Notes: generated by a model from the sequence alone, not told the origin. 64,000 nt of DNA from Hyphomicrobium sulfonivorans (GCF_013306565.1 NZ_PZPO01000002.1:136501-200500), one strand, 5' to 3'; shown: positions 26,368 through 36,938, counted from the first letter of the stretch. Program-made: numbers and translations.

Positions 26368-29300
26368 ACGATCACTGCGGCAATACCATCGGACATCGAA
26401 GCGCGTTCGCGAGCGGCCCCCGTTCGGGCGTCGCTGGCTGGCTGATGTTCGTTGCCGCGATGCTGATGCTGCTTGCCTCGCTGTCGGGCCGCGCGCTGGC
26501 GCTTGGGCCTATTGCGATTGACCCTGAGCAGGATCGGCTGGAACTGACTACGCTGGGCGAGTTCTATGACGCGCGCGGCGATAGTCTGCAGGTTGAAACG
26601 GCGCCGGCCGCCGATGGCATGTCGGGCCGTATGTCCGTGTCGGCCCGCACTCCGGGCACCAGCCCTAACTGGGTTGTGTTCGCGCTCACTAATCCGACTG
26701 ACAAGCCGATCGAGCGCTGGCTGACGGCGGCCCGCTACAACATCGTCGGTTCAGGCGCGGTGTGGCCCGATCTGGACGCCAAACGCATCGAGGCGGTGAC
26801 GCCGTCGATGGGCTTCATTCCCGAGCGCATCAAGAGTGACCGCGCCGACATCTTCCGCATCACCATCGAGCCCGGCCAGACGGTGACGTATGTGGTGGAG
26901 CTGGCGGCCGATCGCTTCGCCCGCATCTATCTCTGGAAGCCATTTGAATACGAGCTTTATTCGCGCGATCGCCAGTTGATGAACGGCATCATGCTGGGCC
27001 TTACCGGCTTGCTGGCCATCTTCCTCACCGCGATCTTTGCCGCCAACCACAAGGCTATCTTCCCGAGCGCTGCGCTCGTTGCATGGTGTGTGCTGGCATA
27101 TCTGTGCGTCGACTTCGGCTTCTTCCATAAACTGTTCCAGCTTAAACCCGAGGACAACGCCGTCTATCGAGCGGCGAGCGAGGCGGCCGTCGCGGCCAGC
27201 CTCGTCGTTTTCATATCGGTGTTTTTGCGCATCGCGTTCTGGCATGGCCTGATACGCATGCTGTTCACGGTGTGGATCATCGCCCAGCTCACGCTGGTCG
27301 CGGTGGCGATAATCGATCCGCGCCTCGCTTCGACGTTTGCGCGCATGTCGTTCCTGGTCATTGGCGGCGTCGGCGGAGCGTTCGCTCTGTTCCTTGCCGT
27401 TCGCGGACAGGATCGCGCGCTGTCGCTTATCCCGACGTGGATTCTGTTCCTGATCTGGATCTTCGGCGCCTCAATGGTGCTGACGGGCCGCATCTCTGGT
27501 GATGCCGCTGTGCAGGGCCTTGTCGCCGGTCTGGTGCTGATCCTCATTCTCATCGGCTTTACGGTGACGCAGTTTGCGTTCCGATCGCTGGAGCCGCTGT
27601 TCGGCACCACGCCCAGCGAGCTGCAGTTGCGCGCACTTGCTGTCGATGGCGCCGGTTCTGCGGTGTGGGAATGGAGCGCACGGCGCGATGAAGTGAAGGT
27701 CAGCCCCGCCATTGAGGCGTCGCTGGGGCTCAACCCGGGCGAGCTGTGCACGAAGGTCGACGACTTTATAAAGCACCTGCATCCCACGGATCGGGAGCGT
27801 TTCCGCACTATTCTATGGTCGGTGCAGGAGCGCACCTGGGCGCGCATCCGCACCGATTTCCGGATGCGCCACACCGACAACAGCTATCGCTGGTTCGAGC
27901 TTGAGGCGGCGAGCGTTCCCAATGCTGACGCACGCTCAATGCGCTGCGTCGGTCTTGTGCGCGACGTCACTGACGCCAAGCGCGCGCATGAGCGGCTGTT
28001 GCACGATGCCGTGCACGATAGTCTGACCGGCCTGCCCAACCGCGAGCTGCTGCTTGACCGGTTGGGTGTTGCCATCACGCGCACGAAAACCGAGATCGGC
28101 GTGCGGCCCAGCGTGATGGTCGTCGACATCGACAAGTTTAAAAGCGTCAACGTCTCGTTCGGGCTTGTCGTCGGCGACAGCCTGCTGCTTACCATCGCGC
28201 GGCGTCTTCAAAGCCATCTCGGCCCGCATGATACGCTGGCGCGTGTCGGTGGTGATCAGTTCGCCATTCTGATGATTGCGGGTCAAAGCCCGCAGGACAT
28301 GGCCGGCCTTGCTGAGCGCGTCCGCCGTTCGCTGCGTGCGCCGATCAAGATCGCCGGACAGGAAATCGTGTTGACCGGTTCAATCGGCATCGCGGTTTAT
28401 GATGGCGCGACGCCTTCGCACCTCGATCTCTACAAAGAGGCTGAGATTGCGATGCACCGCGCCAAGCGTGGCGGTGCCGACCGGATTGAGATCTTCCGCC
28501 CCGATATGCGATCGGATCGAGACGATCGCGTTGCGCTGGAAAATGATCTGCGCAAGGCGCTGGCCAAGAACCAGATCAAAATTTTGTATCAGCCGATCAT
28601 CTACCTGCCGACCGAAGAACTCGCCGGGTTCGAGGCGATGATCCGCTGGGAGCATCCCAAGCGCGGCTTGCTTGCGCCGGAGGATTTCATCCCGGCTGCG
28701 GAAGAATCCGACCTGATCGTGCGTCTGGGATCGCACGTGTTGTTGCGCGCGGCGCAGGATGCTGCGCGTTGGCAGCGTGAACTGCCGCGCGATGAGCGCC
28801 CTCTGTTCGTTTCGGTGAACATCTGCAGCAGCCACATCTTCCAGCAGAATCTCATCCAGGAAATTCGCCACATCCTGGGCCGCAACATTGTGCCGAAAGG
28901 CACGTTGCGACTTGAGATCTCCGAGAGCCTGGTGATGGAAAACCCCGAGCGGGCCACGGAAATTCTGGAGTGGCTACGCGGCGCGGGTGCTGGGCTGGCG
29001 CTGGATGAATTCGGCACTGGCTATTCTTCGCTGGCCTATCTGCAGCGCTTCCCGTTCGACACCATCAAGGTTGATCGTGCGCTTGTGCAGGCGGGCGGCG
29101 ACAGCGGCAGCGCGGGCTCGGCCATTGTGCGCTCGATTGTGGCGCTGGGACATGAGCTGGGCAAAAGCGTTGTCGCTGAGGGCGTGGAAACATCCGAGGA
29201 TGTCGCATTCCTGCGTTCCATAAGCTGCCAGTACGCGCAGGGCTTTTACTACGGCGAGCCGATGGCGGATCGCGATGTGCAGCAGCTTCTGAAGATGGTG

Positions 29301-30515
29301 CGCACCGCCGAGCACAAGCTGCGTCCGCGTGGTCTGTTCCGCAACAAGGTGAAGTCGAAGTCGCGCAACAAGGGTCAGCCTGGTGCTGATGAAGCGCAGG
29401 CCGATGTTGCTGTTGCCGCCGTCGGTAATGCAGTGGCCGCCAACGGCGCCACGCCACCGCCAAGGCCGGGAAGCAACGGTATATTGAGCGCGGCGATGCC
29501 GGCGGCAGGCGCAGGTAACGCATCGGGTGGCCCGTTGCGCTCCCGCATCCGCACGCAGCCGCCAGGAGGCAACGGAGCGGGGCCAGGGCGTGGCGTGCGT
29601 CCGCCACCTCCAGCGCCGGTGGCGCTGACCAACGCCGATATCTCTGCCGCGATGGCGGAACTTGTTGCATCATCTGCGGGCGGCGCATTGGCGACGTCCA
29701 ATGCTGCGATACCGCCGGGCGTGATGCCAAACGGCGGTGGTGGAATGCCGCCGCGATCAGCGCCGAACCCTGCTGGCAGCATGGCCCCCGACAACGCTCA
29801 TCCTTCGCAGCAGCCAGTTCTGCGCGGCGGGCATGATCTCGCTCCACCGCCTGGACCGGGCGCATCGCAGACGCGCAGGGATGGGATGCATCCGCCCGCT
29901 CCGTCACCTGCACCAATGCCTATGCAGGCGATGAACCAGGATGCAATTGCGCATGGCGTTGGGTTCGCTGCGGCGCCTCCTTCGGCCATGCCCAACGGTG
30001 GACGTCCCGTTGAACACCAGCAGGAGCCGGCTAAGCGGCCTGATTTCACGCCACCGCCCGCGCGCTCGCCAACACCAATGACGGAAGCCAGCGCATCGCC
30101 GTTCGATGCGTTTGTCGATCCGCCGTTGGTGCATGCCGCCGCCCAGTCGTTTGCGCCGCCTGCCTCCGGTGCGCCGATGGAACCACAGCAGCGTCATGCC
30201 GGTGGCGTTGAGGGCAATCACGCGCAGCATCAGCAGAACGGTCAGATGCCGCCGCCTCAGCACGGCAATGAATCTATGCCAACGGCTGTGACGCCAGCGC
30301 CGGGCAATGCGGCTGCATTTGCGCCGCCGCCGCAGAATGCACCGACAGATGCACCTGCGCGCCGGACACCACCTGATTTTGCAAGCTTGCCGCCAACGAT
30401 GGCCGCAAGCCTAGCCAAGCTCGCGGGTGTGCCGTGGCCGCCGCGTGAGGAAGATGAGCGCGAGCTGGCCGATCATGCGGCGGGCGGAAGCGCGCCGCCA
30501 CCGCGTCAGAGCTGA
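26364..30515 (+). CDS. Membrane PAS-GGDEF-EAL protein with long proline-rich tail
   Basis: The 1383-residue protein has: a signal/anchor helix (~25-47); an extracytoplasmic domain to ~195; seven or so helices (~205-410) in a 7TMR-DISM-like layout; a PAS-like domain (~420-543); GGDEF (~548-709, active-site variant GGDQF near 628); EAL (~720-976); and ~390 residues of Pro/Ala/Gly/Asn-rich low complexity. The EAL domain has EAM for EAL, LDEFGTGYSS for DDFGTG, but keeps LEISESLVMEN, KVDRAL and VVAEGVET. Either activity may be weak or absent. The domain layout suggests sensing coupled to cyclic-di-GMP. It is translationally coupled to the acetyltransferase gene. Confidence 0.88.
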   Translation: MNDHCGNTIGHRSAFASGPRSGVAGWLMFVAAMLMLLASLSGRALALGPIAIDPEQDRLELTTLGEFYDARGDSLQVETAPAADGMSGRMSVSARTPGTSPNWVVFALTNPTDKPIERWLTAARYNIVGSGAVWPDLDAKRIEAVTPSMGFIPERIKSDRADIFRITIEPGQTVTYVVELAADRFARIYLWKPFEYELYSRDRQLMNGIMLGLTGLLAIFLTAIFAANHKAIFPSAALVAWCVLAYLCVDFGFFHKLFQLKPEDNAVYRAASEAAVAASLVVFISVFLRIAFWHGLIRMLFTVWIIAQLTLVAVAIIDPRLASTFARMSFLVIGGVGGAFALFLAVRGQDRALSLIPTWILFLIWIFGASMVLTGRISGDAAVQGLVAGLVLILILIGFTVTQFAFRSLEPLFGTTPSELQLRALAVDGAGSAVWEWSARRDEVKVSPAIEASLGLNPGELCTKVDDFIKHLHPTDRERFRTILWSVQERTWARIRTDFRMRHTDNSYRWFELEAASVPNADARSMRCVGLVRDVTDAKRAHERLLHDAVHDSLTGLPNRELLLDRLGVAITRTKTEIGVRPSVMVVDIDKFKSVNVSFGLVVGDSLLLTIARRLQSHLGPHDTLARVGGDQFAILMIAGQSPQDMAGLAERVRRSLRAPIKIAGQEIVLTGSIGIAVYDGATPSHLDLYKEAEIAMHRAKRGGADRIEIFRPDMRSDRDDRVALENDLRKALAKNQIKILYQPIIYLPTEELAGFEAMIRWEHPKRGLLAPEDFIPAAEESDLIVRLGSHVLLRAAQDAARWQRELPRDERPLFVSVNICSSHIFQQNLIQEIRHILGRNIVPKGTLRLEISESLVMENPERATEILEWLRGAGAGLALDEFGTGYSSLAYLQRFPFDTIKVDRALVQAGGDSGSAGSAIVRSIVALGHELGKSVVAEGVETSEDVAFLRSISCQYAQGFYYGEPMADRDVQQLLKMVRTAEHKLRPRGLFRNKVKSKSRNKGQPGADEAQADVAVAAVGNAVAANGATPPPRPGSNGILSAAMPAAGAGNASGGPLRSRIRTQPPGGNGAGPGRGVRPPPPAPVALTNADISAAMAELVASSAGGALATSNAAIPPGVMPNGGGGMPPRSAPNPAGSMAPDNAHPSQQPVLRGGHDLAPPPGPGASQTRRDGMHPPAPSPAPMPMQAMNQDAIAHGVGFAAAPPSAMPNGGRPVEHQQEPAKRPDFTPPPARSPTPMTEASASPFDAFVDPPLVHAAAQSFAPPASGAPMEPQQRHAGGVEGNHAQHQQNGQMPPPQHGNESMPTAVTPAPGNAAAFAPPPQNAPTDAPARRTPPDFASLPPTMAASLAKLAGVPWPPREEDERELADHAAGGSAPPPRQS

Positions 30516-30681
30516 TTACTGACTGCGGATCGCAGGTAAGCCGCGCGCGGCGGCGCGTGCGCCAAATTAGCGATTGGCCGGTGCAGGTGATGCCTGGATG
30601 TTAGCCTGCTCACATCTCGCGCGGGGCCGGAGCGCTCAGCGCGTTCCGGCCACCTGTCTCGCGGTGTGTTCGCTGCTCGCC

Positions 30682-31296
30682 TCAGGCGTGTCCGGCGTCG
30701 CTGACCAGATGTGAGGGATCTACGCCCAGCTTCGCCAGTGCGCGCACATACTTGGTTTCGAGATTTGGATCGAAGATGATGTCGGGATCGGCCGGACAGC
30801 TTAGCCAGCCGTTAGCCTGGATCTCGCTTTCAAGCTGACCGGGTGACCAGCCGGCATAACCGAGCGCAAGTATAGCGCGATCGGGTCCGTCGCCAGAGGC
30901 GATGGCTTTCAGAATATCGACGGTAGCCGTCAGGCACACGCCGTCCTCGATCGTAAGTGTGGAATCGTCGGCGAAATAGTCATCGCTGTGCAGCACGAAT
31001 CCGCGACCGGTCTCAACCGGACCACCAACCTGGATCGCCATGTTGTTGATCTCGCCGACGCCATCCTCATCGGTTTCGGCGTCCAGTATCCCCAAACGCT
31101 CAAGAAGGTCGGGGAAGGAAATGTGCGATGCGCGTTGATTGATGATCAGACCCATGGCGCCCTCGGCGGAATGGGCGCACAGATAAATGACAGAGCGCGC
31201 AAAACGCGGGTCTGACATTACCGGCATGGCAATCAGAAGCTGGCCATCAAGATAACCATCTTCCAAGTCCCAGTTTGTATCGTGATCTATGCTCAT
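30682..31296 (-). CDS. YqgE/AlgH family protein
   Basis: The 204-residue cytoplasmic protein matches the YqgE/AlgH (DUF179) family: [27 protein letters not shown]-type start, [28 protein letters not shown] and the closing [15 protein letters not shown]. The biochemical role of the family is not settled. It stands alone, divergent from the DsbD-alpha-like gene. Confidence 0.92.
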   Translation of the reverse strand: MSIDHDTNWDLEDGYLDGQLLIAMPVMSDPRFARSVIYLCAHSAEGAMGLIINQRASHISFPDLLERLGILDAETDEDGVGEINNMAIQVGGPVETGRGFVLHSDDYFADDSTLTIEDGVCLTATVDILKAIASGDGPDRAILALGYAGWSPGQLESEIQANGWLSCPADPDIIFDPNLETKYVRALAKLGVDPSHLVSDAGHA

Positions 31297-31480
31297 GCCC
31301 CGACATTACCGTGATCGCCGCGCGGCTGTGAAGCGGGCAATTGCCCTCCCGGTTCAAACCGGTGCCGGAAGCGCTTATATGGCAGGTGTTTAGACTGGGT
31401 TGTAATCTGGCTACATGGATAGGCTGTTACAACGCAAGGCAACGCCTTCGCCCCGGAATATTGCTGAGGAACTCACAGCC

Positions 31481-32311
31481 ATGCGCAGCAAACGGAATTT
31501 TCTGCAAAGTGCATTTGTCTGCGTAGCTGCATTTTTAGCAGCGGCAACAGCCAGCGCAGAGGTCGCTTCTGACTGGGCCGAAGGCCACTATTCGCGCACG
31601 CGCCTCATCGGCGGCGGCGGCCTGATCGGTGTTGAGCTGGAACTGCCGGAAGGCTGGAAAACCTATTGGCGATATCCGGGTGAAGCGGGCGGCGTTGCGC
31701 CATCGTTCGATTGGTCGAAATCATCGAACCTTGAAAGTGCCGAGGTGCTTTATCCGGCTCCGCTACGAATGTCCGACGCCGGTGGCGAGACCATTGGATA
31801 CAAGGGCAGCGTCACGTTTCCGGTGCGGCTGAAGGCGAAGGATCCGGCCAAGCCCATCGATGTCCGGCTCGGGTTGGAGTATGGCGTATGCAAGGACATC
31901 TGCATTCCCGCCGAAGCCCAGCTTGCGCTGACACTGCCCGCGAACAGCAATGCTGAAACAAGCGAGCCACTGATTGCAGCGATGTCTCGCATTCCCGCGA
32001 CGCCCGATGCGAGGCGTGAGAACGATCCGCTCATCAAGCGGGTGACGCCGGAGCTAGCGGGCGATAAACCGCGCATCGTGATTGAAGCGCAGATTCCCGG
32101 CGGCACCGATGGCGTGGATGCGTTTGTAGATGCGCCGGGCGGGTTTTACGTCCCGTTGCCGAAGCAGATAGCTGCCGGCCCCGATGGAACGGTTACGTTT
32201 GAAGTCGACTTGTCCAGGGATGTCGACGTCGCCGATTTCAAGGGCAAGCCGCTGACCGCAACAGTTGTGTCCGGCAGCGGGCAATCTCAGATGACGTTTT
32301 CATTGGAATAG
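31481..32311 (+). CDS. Secreted DsbD alpha-domain-like protein
   Basis: From ATG 31481 (GAGGAA nine bases upstream) the protein has 276 residues: a signal peptide (LQSAFVCVAAFLAAATASA), then a domain like the N-terminal alpha domain of DsbD/ScsB: VELELPEGWKTYWRYPGEAG, GYKGSVTFPV and GVCKDICIPAEAQL with its CxxxC pair. No membrane thiol-transfer domain follows, so a partner reductase would have to be encoded elsewhere. Periplasmic redox or copper-tolerance work is the family inference. It is 72 bases upstream of a peroxiredoxin gene. Confidence 0.8.
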   Translation: MRSKRNFLQSAFVCVAAFLAAATASAEVASDWAEGHYSRTRLIGGGGLIGVELELPEGWKTYWRYPGEAGGVAPSFDWSKSSNLESAEVLYPAPLRMSDAGGETIGYKGSVTFPVRLKAKDPAKPIDVRLGLEYGVCKDICIPAEAQLALTLPANSNAETSEPLIAAMSRIPATPDARRENDPLIKRVTPELAGDKPRIVIEAQIPGGTDGVDAFVDAPGGFYVPLPKQIAAGPDGTVTFEVDLSRDVDVADFKGKPLTATVVSGSGQSQMTFSLE

Positions 32312-32383
32312 AGCGTCCGGGCGGCGCATCGAAAAGCGCAAGCGCCGTGACGTGTTGCAACAAATCCAGGAGGAGACAAATCA

Positions 32384-32881
32384 ATGGCAATCAAAGTCGG
32401 CGACAAGCTGCCGGATGCAAGCTTTGTGGTGATGACGAGCGACGGCCCGGCTGAGCGCTCAACCGGCGATGTGTTCGCCGGCAAAAAGGTGGCGCTGTTC
32501 GCCATCCCCGGCGCCTATACGCCGACGTGCCAGAACCAGCACGTGCCCGGCTTTGTCGATCGCGCCGAAGAACTGGCGGGCAAGGGCATCGACACCATTG
32601 CCTGCACGGCGGTGAACGACGTGTTCGTGCTGTCGCACTTCGCCAAGGACACTGGCGCTGAAGGCAAGATCGTGATGCTGGCCGATGGCAACGGCGACTT
32701 CGCCAAGGCGATTGGGCTTGATCTCGACCTCACCAGTCGTGGTTTCGGTGTGCGTTCGTCACGCTATGCGATGCTGGTGGAAGACGGCGTCGTGAAGGTG
32801 CTCAACGTCGAGGACATTCCTCCGCAGCATGACAAGTCGAGCGCGGCGACGCTGTGCTCCATGATCGATCGCTCGCTGTAA
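32384..32881 (+). CDS. Peroxiredoxin, Prx5 type
   Basis: The 165-residue thiol peroxidase has the Prx5 active-site motif PGAYTPTCQNQHVPG with the peroxidatic Cys, the catalytic Arg in RSSRYAML, and a second Cys near the C-terminus (ATLCSMID) that could act as resolving residue. It reduces hydroperoxides in the cytosol. CCAGGAGGAG precedes the ATG. Palindromic repeat and terminator follow in its 3' region. Confidence 0.93.
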   Translation: MAIKVGDKLPDASFVVMTSDGPAERSTGDVFAGKKVALFAIPGAYTPTCQNQHVPGFVDRAEELAGKGIDTIACTAVNDVFVLSHFAKDTGAEGKIVMLADGNGDFAKAIGLDLDLTSRGFGVRSSRYAMLVEDGVVKVLNVEDIPPQHDKSSAATLCSMIDRSL

Positions 32882-32912
32882 CGGCGTAAATTCGCGACGG
32901 CCTGCGAACAGA

Positions 32913-33010
32913 GTGCTTCCGGAAAAGCGGGAACCGGTTTTCCGATGAGAAGCACGGCAAAACAAACGGCTGGAGTCTTTCCGCGATTCAAACGAAACGA
33001 CTGAAAGTCT
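32913..33010. repeat. Dispersed palindromic repeat with extended flank
   Basis: The 43-base palindrome (32913-32955) begins GTGCTTCCGGAAAAGCGG and ends GAGAAGCAC. A further ~50 bases (CTGGAGTCTTTCCGCG ... CGAAACGACTGAAAG) match the flank of the inverted copy at 54582-54683, so the whole element is about 100 bases. It lies in the 3' region of the peroxiredoxin gene. Confidence 0.88.
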
Positions 33011-33016
33011 CTAGGC

Positions 33017-33046
33017 AAAAGGGGAGCTGAAAGGCTCCCCTTTTTT
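33017..33046 (+). terminator. Rho-independent terminator after peroxiredoxin gene
   Basis: GGGGAGC / GCTCCCC stem with loop TGAAAG, A-run before and T6 after. It may work for the convergent rnhA operon as well. Confidence 0.9.
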
Positions 33047-33080
33047 GTGTGCTCCGGTGCGATCGCGATGGCCTGCATCA

Positions 33081-33545
33081 TTAAGCGCGGCTGCGCTTGC
33101 CCGGTTTGAAGTCTTCCATGCCGAGGCGTGCAAGTTCGTCAGCGCGCTCGTTCATTGGGTGGCCAGCATGGCCCTTGACCCAACGCCAATCGATTTCGTG
33201 AATACGGCGCGCTTCATCAAGTCGCTGCCACAGATCGGCGTTCTTCACCGGCTTTTTGTCGGCGGTGCGCCAGCCGTTGCGCTTCCAGCCGTGTATCCAG
33301 GCCGTGATGCCGTTCTTCACGTATGCGCTGTCGGTGTGCAGTTCCACCTGGCTTGGACGCTTCAACGCTTCCAGCGAGGAAATTGCCGCCATCAGCTCCA
33401 TGCGGTTGTTGGTGGTTTCGGCTTCGCCGCCGAAGATTTCCTTGCTCGTCTCGCCATAGGTGAGGATAGCGCCCCAGCCGCCGGGGCCGGGATTACCGGA
33501 GCAGGCGCCGTCCGTGTAAATGATGACAGGCTTCGGATCGCTCAT
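33081..33545 (-). CDS. rnhA: Ribonuclease HI
   Basis: The 154-residue enzyme has all four acidic residues of RNase HI: Asp in [15 protein letters not shown], Glu in [10 protein letters not shown], Asp in LHTDSAYV and the last Asp in NERADELA, plus the VKGHAGHP loop. It cleaves RNA in RNA-DNA hybrids. Start overlaps the thrB stop (ATGA), so it is coupled to thrB in an ispH-thrB-rnhA block. Confidence 0.97.
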   Translation of the reverse strand: MSDPKPVIIYTDGACSGNPGPGGWGAILTYGETSKEIFGGEAETTNNRMELMAAISSLEALKRPSQVELHTDSAYVKNGITAWIHGWKRNGWRTADKKPVKNADLWQRLDEARRIHEIDWRWVKGHAGHPMNERADELARLGMEDFKPGKRSRA

Positions 33546-34516
33546 TGCGCGCTGTCTCCGAGACCATATTCCGCGATTGAGCTGACACCCTGATGGAAAC
33601 GCAGCTTGCGAACGTATTCCATCGGGTTCTTCGGGCTCACCAACGCGTCCTTCGGCGTGTTCAGCCAGTCGTAGGCGCGCGTCAGCAGAAAGCGCGTTGC
33701 AGCACCGCGCGCCAGCGTCGGCATGGCGGCGCGCTCGGCATCGGTGAGCGGGCGTACGCTTTCATAACCGCGCAGCAGCGCGCGCCCCTTGGTGATGTTG
33801 AACGCGCCGTCCTTTTCAAAGCACCAGGCGTTGAGGCACACGGCGATGTCGTAAGCCAGTGCATCGTTGCAGGCGAAATAGAAGTCGATCAGGCCGCTCA
33901 GTTCATCGCCGATGAAGAACACGTTGTCGGGAAACAGGTCGGCGTGGATGACGCCTTCGGGCAGGTCCTGCGGCCAGTTTGCTTCCAGATAATCGAGCTC
34001 GCCTTCAATCAGCGGGGCAAGATCCGGCACGATGCCGTTCGCGTCCGGAGCGAACTTATCATACAGCGGCCGCCAGCCATTTAGCCCAAGCGCATTGGCG
34101 CGCCGGATCGCAAAGTCTTCGCCGCCGCGATGCATTTCCGCCAGCGCACGGCCGACATGCCCGCAGTGTGCCGCCGTTGGCTGGCGCACCCAGAAGCCTT
34201 CAAGGAACGTCACCAGCGCTGCGGGGCGGCCGGAAAGCTGACTGAGGTTTTCACCCTCAGCATTGCGCACCGGCGTCGGGCAGGTGACGCCGTTCTCCGC
34301 CAGATGCTCCATCAGGCCGAGATAGAACGGCAGATCCGAAACCTCGACGCGCTTTTCGTAGATCGTCAGGATGAACGGGCCTTTCGAGGTGTGCACGATG
34401 TAATTCGTGTTCTCGACGCCCTCCGCGATGCCCTTGAACGACAGCAGCTCGCCCAGGCCGTAGCTGGCAATAAAGCTGGCCAGCTCTGCGTCGCTGACTT
34501 CCGTGTAAACAGCCAT
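33542..34516 (-). CDS. thrB: Homoserine kinase (type II, APH-like)
   Basis: The 324-residue kinase belongs to the aminoglycoside-phosphotransferase-like ThrB group, not the GHMP type. Catalytic loop [13 protein letters not shown] (HxDxxxxN) and following [10 protein letters not shown] with the metal Asp are intact; an N-terminal [13 protein letters not shown] lies at the nucleotide loop. It makes O-phosphohomoserine, the substrate of ThrC encoded 10 kb away. Sits between ispH and rnhA. Confidence 0.95.
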   Translation of the reverse strand: MAVYTEVSDAELASFIASYGLGELLSFKGIAEGVENTNYIVHTSKGPFILTIYEKRVEVSDLPFYLGLMEHLAENGVTCPTPVRNAEGENLSQLSGRPAALVTFLEGFWVRQPTAAHCGHVGRALAEMHRGGEDFAIRRANALGLNGWRPLYDKFAPDANGIVPDLAPLIEGELDYLEANWPQDLPEGVIHADLFPDNVFFIGDELSGLIDFYFACNDALAYDIAVCLNAWCFEKDGAFNITKGRALLRGYESVRPLTDAERAAMPTLARGAATRFLLTRAYDWLNTPKDALVSPKNPMEYVRKLRFHQGVSSIAEYGLGDSAQ

Positions 34517-34545
34517 TTTTATCTTTCGAAGATCGGTGGCGAAGA

Positions 34546-35553
34546 TCAGGTGGCAGCGGGTGCCGGGCGCAGTTCACGCGGTACGTTGAAGGCGATGTTC
34601 TCAACCGCTGTGGTCACGGTTTCGACGGTGACATCGTACCGGGAGCGGAACGCATCGACGACTTCCTCGACAAGTTGCTCGGGCGCTGAAGCACCGGCAG
34701 TTATACCGATCGCCGACAAAGCTTCCAGCTTCGCCCACGGGATATCCGCTGCCCGTTCAATCAGAAACGCAGACTGGCAGCCCGCACGCTCGGCCACTTC
34801 TACCAGTCGCAGCGAATTGGAGCTCTTGGGGCTACCGACCACCAGCAGGCTGTCGATCTTGTGTGCGATGGACTTCACCGCCGCCTGGCGGTTGGTGGTG
34901 GCATAGCAGATGTCTTCCTTGGCCGGGGCGGCAATGGCGGGAAAGCGGCGGCGCAGCACAGCGGCGATGGCAGCGGTGTCATCAACGGAAAGCGTCGTTT
35001 GGGTAACGAACGCCAGCTTGTCGGCATTCTCGGGCTGGAATGCTTCGGCGTCCTCGGTTGTTTCGATCAGTGTCACGGCACCCGGCGGCAGCTGACCCAT
35101 GGTCCCTACAACCTCGGGATGGCCGGCGTGTCCGATGAGCAGAATCTGCAGGCCGTCCGCGTGCAGGCGCGCGGCTTCGATGTGAACCTTGAACACCAGC
35201 GGGCAGGTGGCATCGAGCACGAACATGTTGCGCGACTTGGCTGCAGCCGGCACCGACTTGGCCACCCCGTGTGCCGAAAAGATCACGGGTTGATCGGTCT
35301 CTGGAATGTCGGTCAGCTCTTCCACAAAAACGGCGCCTTTGGCCCGCAGGGAATCGACGACAAATCGGTTGTGTACGATCTCGTGACGAACGTAGACGGG
35401 CGCGCCGTATTTGGCCAAAGCCAATTCTACGATTTGAATGGCCCTGTCGACGCCGGCACAAAAGCCGCGCGGGGCCGCCAGATAGACAGTCAAGGGCGGT
35501 CGCTGATCCAGCGGCTGGGACGGGGGCGCTGACGATGGTGATGCGGCAGACAT
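34546..35553 (-). CDS. ispH: 4-hydroxy-3-methylbut-2-enyl diphosphate reductase
   Basis: The 335-residue iron-sulfur enzyme performs the last step of the MEP isoprenoid pathway, giving IPP and DMAPP. The three cluster cysteines are in [23 protein letters not shown] and [22 protein letters not shown] carries a substrate-binding His. About 20 Pro/Ser-rich residues precede the conserved start. It heads the ispH-thrB-rnhA block with a 29-base gap to thrB. Confidence 0.97.
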   Translation of the reverse strand: MSAASPSSAPPSQPLDQRPPLTVYLAAPRGFCAGVDRAIQIVELALAKYGAPVYVRHEIVHNRFVVDSLRAKGAVFVEELTDIPETDQPVIFSAHGVAKSVPAAAKSRNMFVLDATCPLVFKVHIEAARLHADGLQILLIGHAGHPEVVGTMGQLPPGAVTLIETTEDAEAFQPENADKLAFVTQTTLSVDDTAAIAAVLRRRFPAIAAPAKEDICYATTNRQAAVKSIAHKIDSLLVVGSPKSSNSLRLVEVAERAGCQSAFLIERAADIPWAKLEALSAIGITAGASAPEQLVEEVVDAFRSRYDVTVETVTTAVENIAFNVPRELRPAPAAT

Positions 35554-35719
35554 TGCTTTCTCTGTCTATCCCGAAGCAACTTGGCGCAATGCGCTTGGTC
35601 CGGTTCGGTTAGGGGTGGTAGTATTGGTAGACAATAATACAGGAAGCCTCCACCGCTGGCCTAGGGCTTTGGCCCATTGCGGATCAGAAGGGGCCAACAC
35701 AGGGTCAATCCGGGGCACG

Positions 35720-36376
35720 ATGAGGCTAGCCGTATTTAATGCTGCGCGCACGGGGGTGTGTGCGTCTCTGCTGGCACTCGGTGCGGTGTCGCTGGCTGGG
35801 TGCGGCATATCTTCCATCACGTCCGGTCTCGGTGGCGGCATGTTCGGCGGCGGGTCTTCCTCGCAGACCACCGGTGCCACCGGCGTCAGCGAAGAACAGC
35901 TACTTTCCGCCGCCAAATCCGACGGCGGCAGCGGCTCCGCAGTCGGTGAGGTCGCGCATGGTTGTCCGCGTTTGAGCATATCGCCTCACGGCGGCCATCT
36001 GACCATCTACGAAAATGGTCGTGCCGGTGACGGCCTTGCGATCATGCATCGCGGTGAAATCACCAAGACCGCACGCGAATGCCACATCGAGCCCGGTAGG
36101 GTAACGGTGCGCTACGGCTTCTCCGGCCGTGTGCTGCTCGGTCCGCGCGGCCATGCCGGCAACGTGCGCCTGCCGATCAACGTTGTAGTCACTGACGCCA
36201 AACGTGCCCGCATCAGCGGCGATTCCGTCAGCGTCGATGCGAGCGTCGCGGTCGACAATCCGATTGGCTATTTCTCGACAGTGCGCTCGGTAACGTTTGA
36301 TATTCCTGAGGGCACACGCCCTGGCGAATATGAAGTGTTCGTCGGCTTTGACCAGAACGCCCAAGGCGCCGGCTAA
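35720..36376 (+). CDS. Hypothetical lipoprotein
   Basis: From ATG 35720 the protein has 218 residues with a lipoprotein signal (ASLLALGAVSLAGC, lipobox LAGC). A Gly/Ser-rich linker (GLGGGMFGGGSSSQTT) leads to a beta-rich domain (GCPRLSISPHGGHLTIYENG, VLLGPRGHAGNVRLPINVVVTD, VGFDQNAQ). I do not recognise a named family; related outer-membrane lipoproteins occur in Hyphomicrobiales. The ribosome site is weak; the lipobox decides the start. It is divergent from ispH. Confidence 0.75.
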   Translation: MRLAVFNAARTGVCASLLALGAVSLAGCGISSITSGLGGGMFGGGSSSQTTGATGVSEEQLLSAAKSDGGSGSAVGEVAHGCPRLSISPHGGHLTIYENGRAGDGLAIMHRGEITKTARECHIEPGRVTVRYGFSGRVLLGPRGHAGNVRLPINVVVTDAKRARISGDSVSVDASVAVDNPIGYFSTVRSVTFDIPEGTRPGEYEVFVGFDQNAQGAG

Positions 36377-36849
36377 TAACGCATTTGCAGAACCCGGGCC
36401 GCCTGATGTCCCGGAGCATTGTGCGTTGGCGCTGAGCTCCCGACTGGAAACGGAGCGCTTCAGCCACATCGCAAGATGCACAATTGGCCTTCGCTGTTTG
36501 CTCTGAAAGCCACATCCTTTTGTGTGGTGAGCCGAAAACGGGAGCCTGCGTTCGCAGCGCCGATGTTCTCAGATTTTTTGGCGGTATCCGTCCAAGGGCA
36601 GCGATGGCGTTTCTCTGCTGACGGTCACCGTCGATGGTCGTCGAAGAGCAGAGAATAACGCCCCGCTCCCTTGTGATCACGTTAGCTGGTGCCGACGTTG
36701 TTGCCCTCGAAGGTCTGCCAGCGTGTAGCTTTCCTTGCAGGCTTCTCTGCCCGCTGGGCGCACACTGATGCGCGTTCCACTGAACTTGGAAGCGGGCAGG
36801 GCAGCGAGACCGACCGACTCTTATGGGGCCGCTTCTACGACCGAAACGC
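36377..36849. other. Gene-free spacer between lipoprotein gene and F0 operon
   Basis: About 470 bases between two convergent units. It holds short hairpins (for example CCACA/TGTGG near 36510-36526) but no ORF with start signals and no tRNA. Confidence 0.45.
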
Positions 36850-36888
36850 AAAACAAAAACGCCCCGGACGGTGAGGTCCGAGGCGTTT
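36850..36888 (-). terminator. Rho-independent terminator of the F0 operon
   Basis: Read on the minus strand, AACGCCTCGGAC and GTCCGGGGCGTT pair with a two-base mismatch, followed by TTTTGTTTTG. It lies 51 bases behind the last F0 gene. Confidence 0.85.
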
Positions 36889-36938
36889 GAATTTGTGTAG
36901 CGAGTGTAAGGATGAAACGGGCGAACCCGCACAATCCG

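Noticed and set aside
31345-31370. GTTCAAA near 31351 as a tRNA T-loop
   Set aside because: It is only a CCGG-TTCAAA-CCGG hairpin without other tRNA parts.
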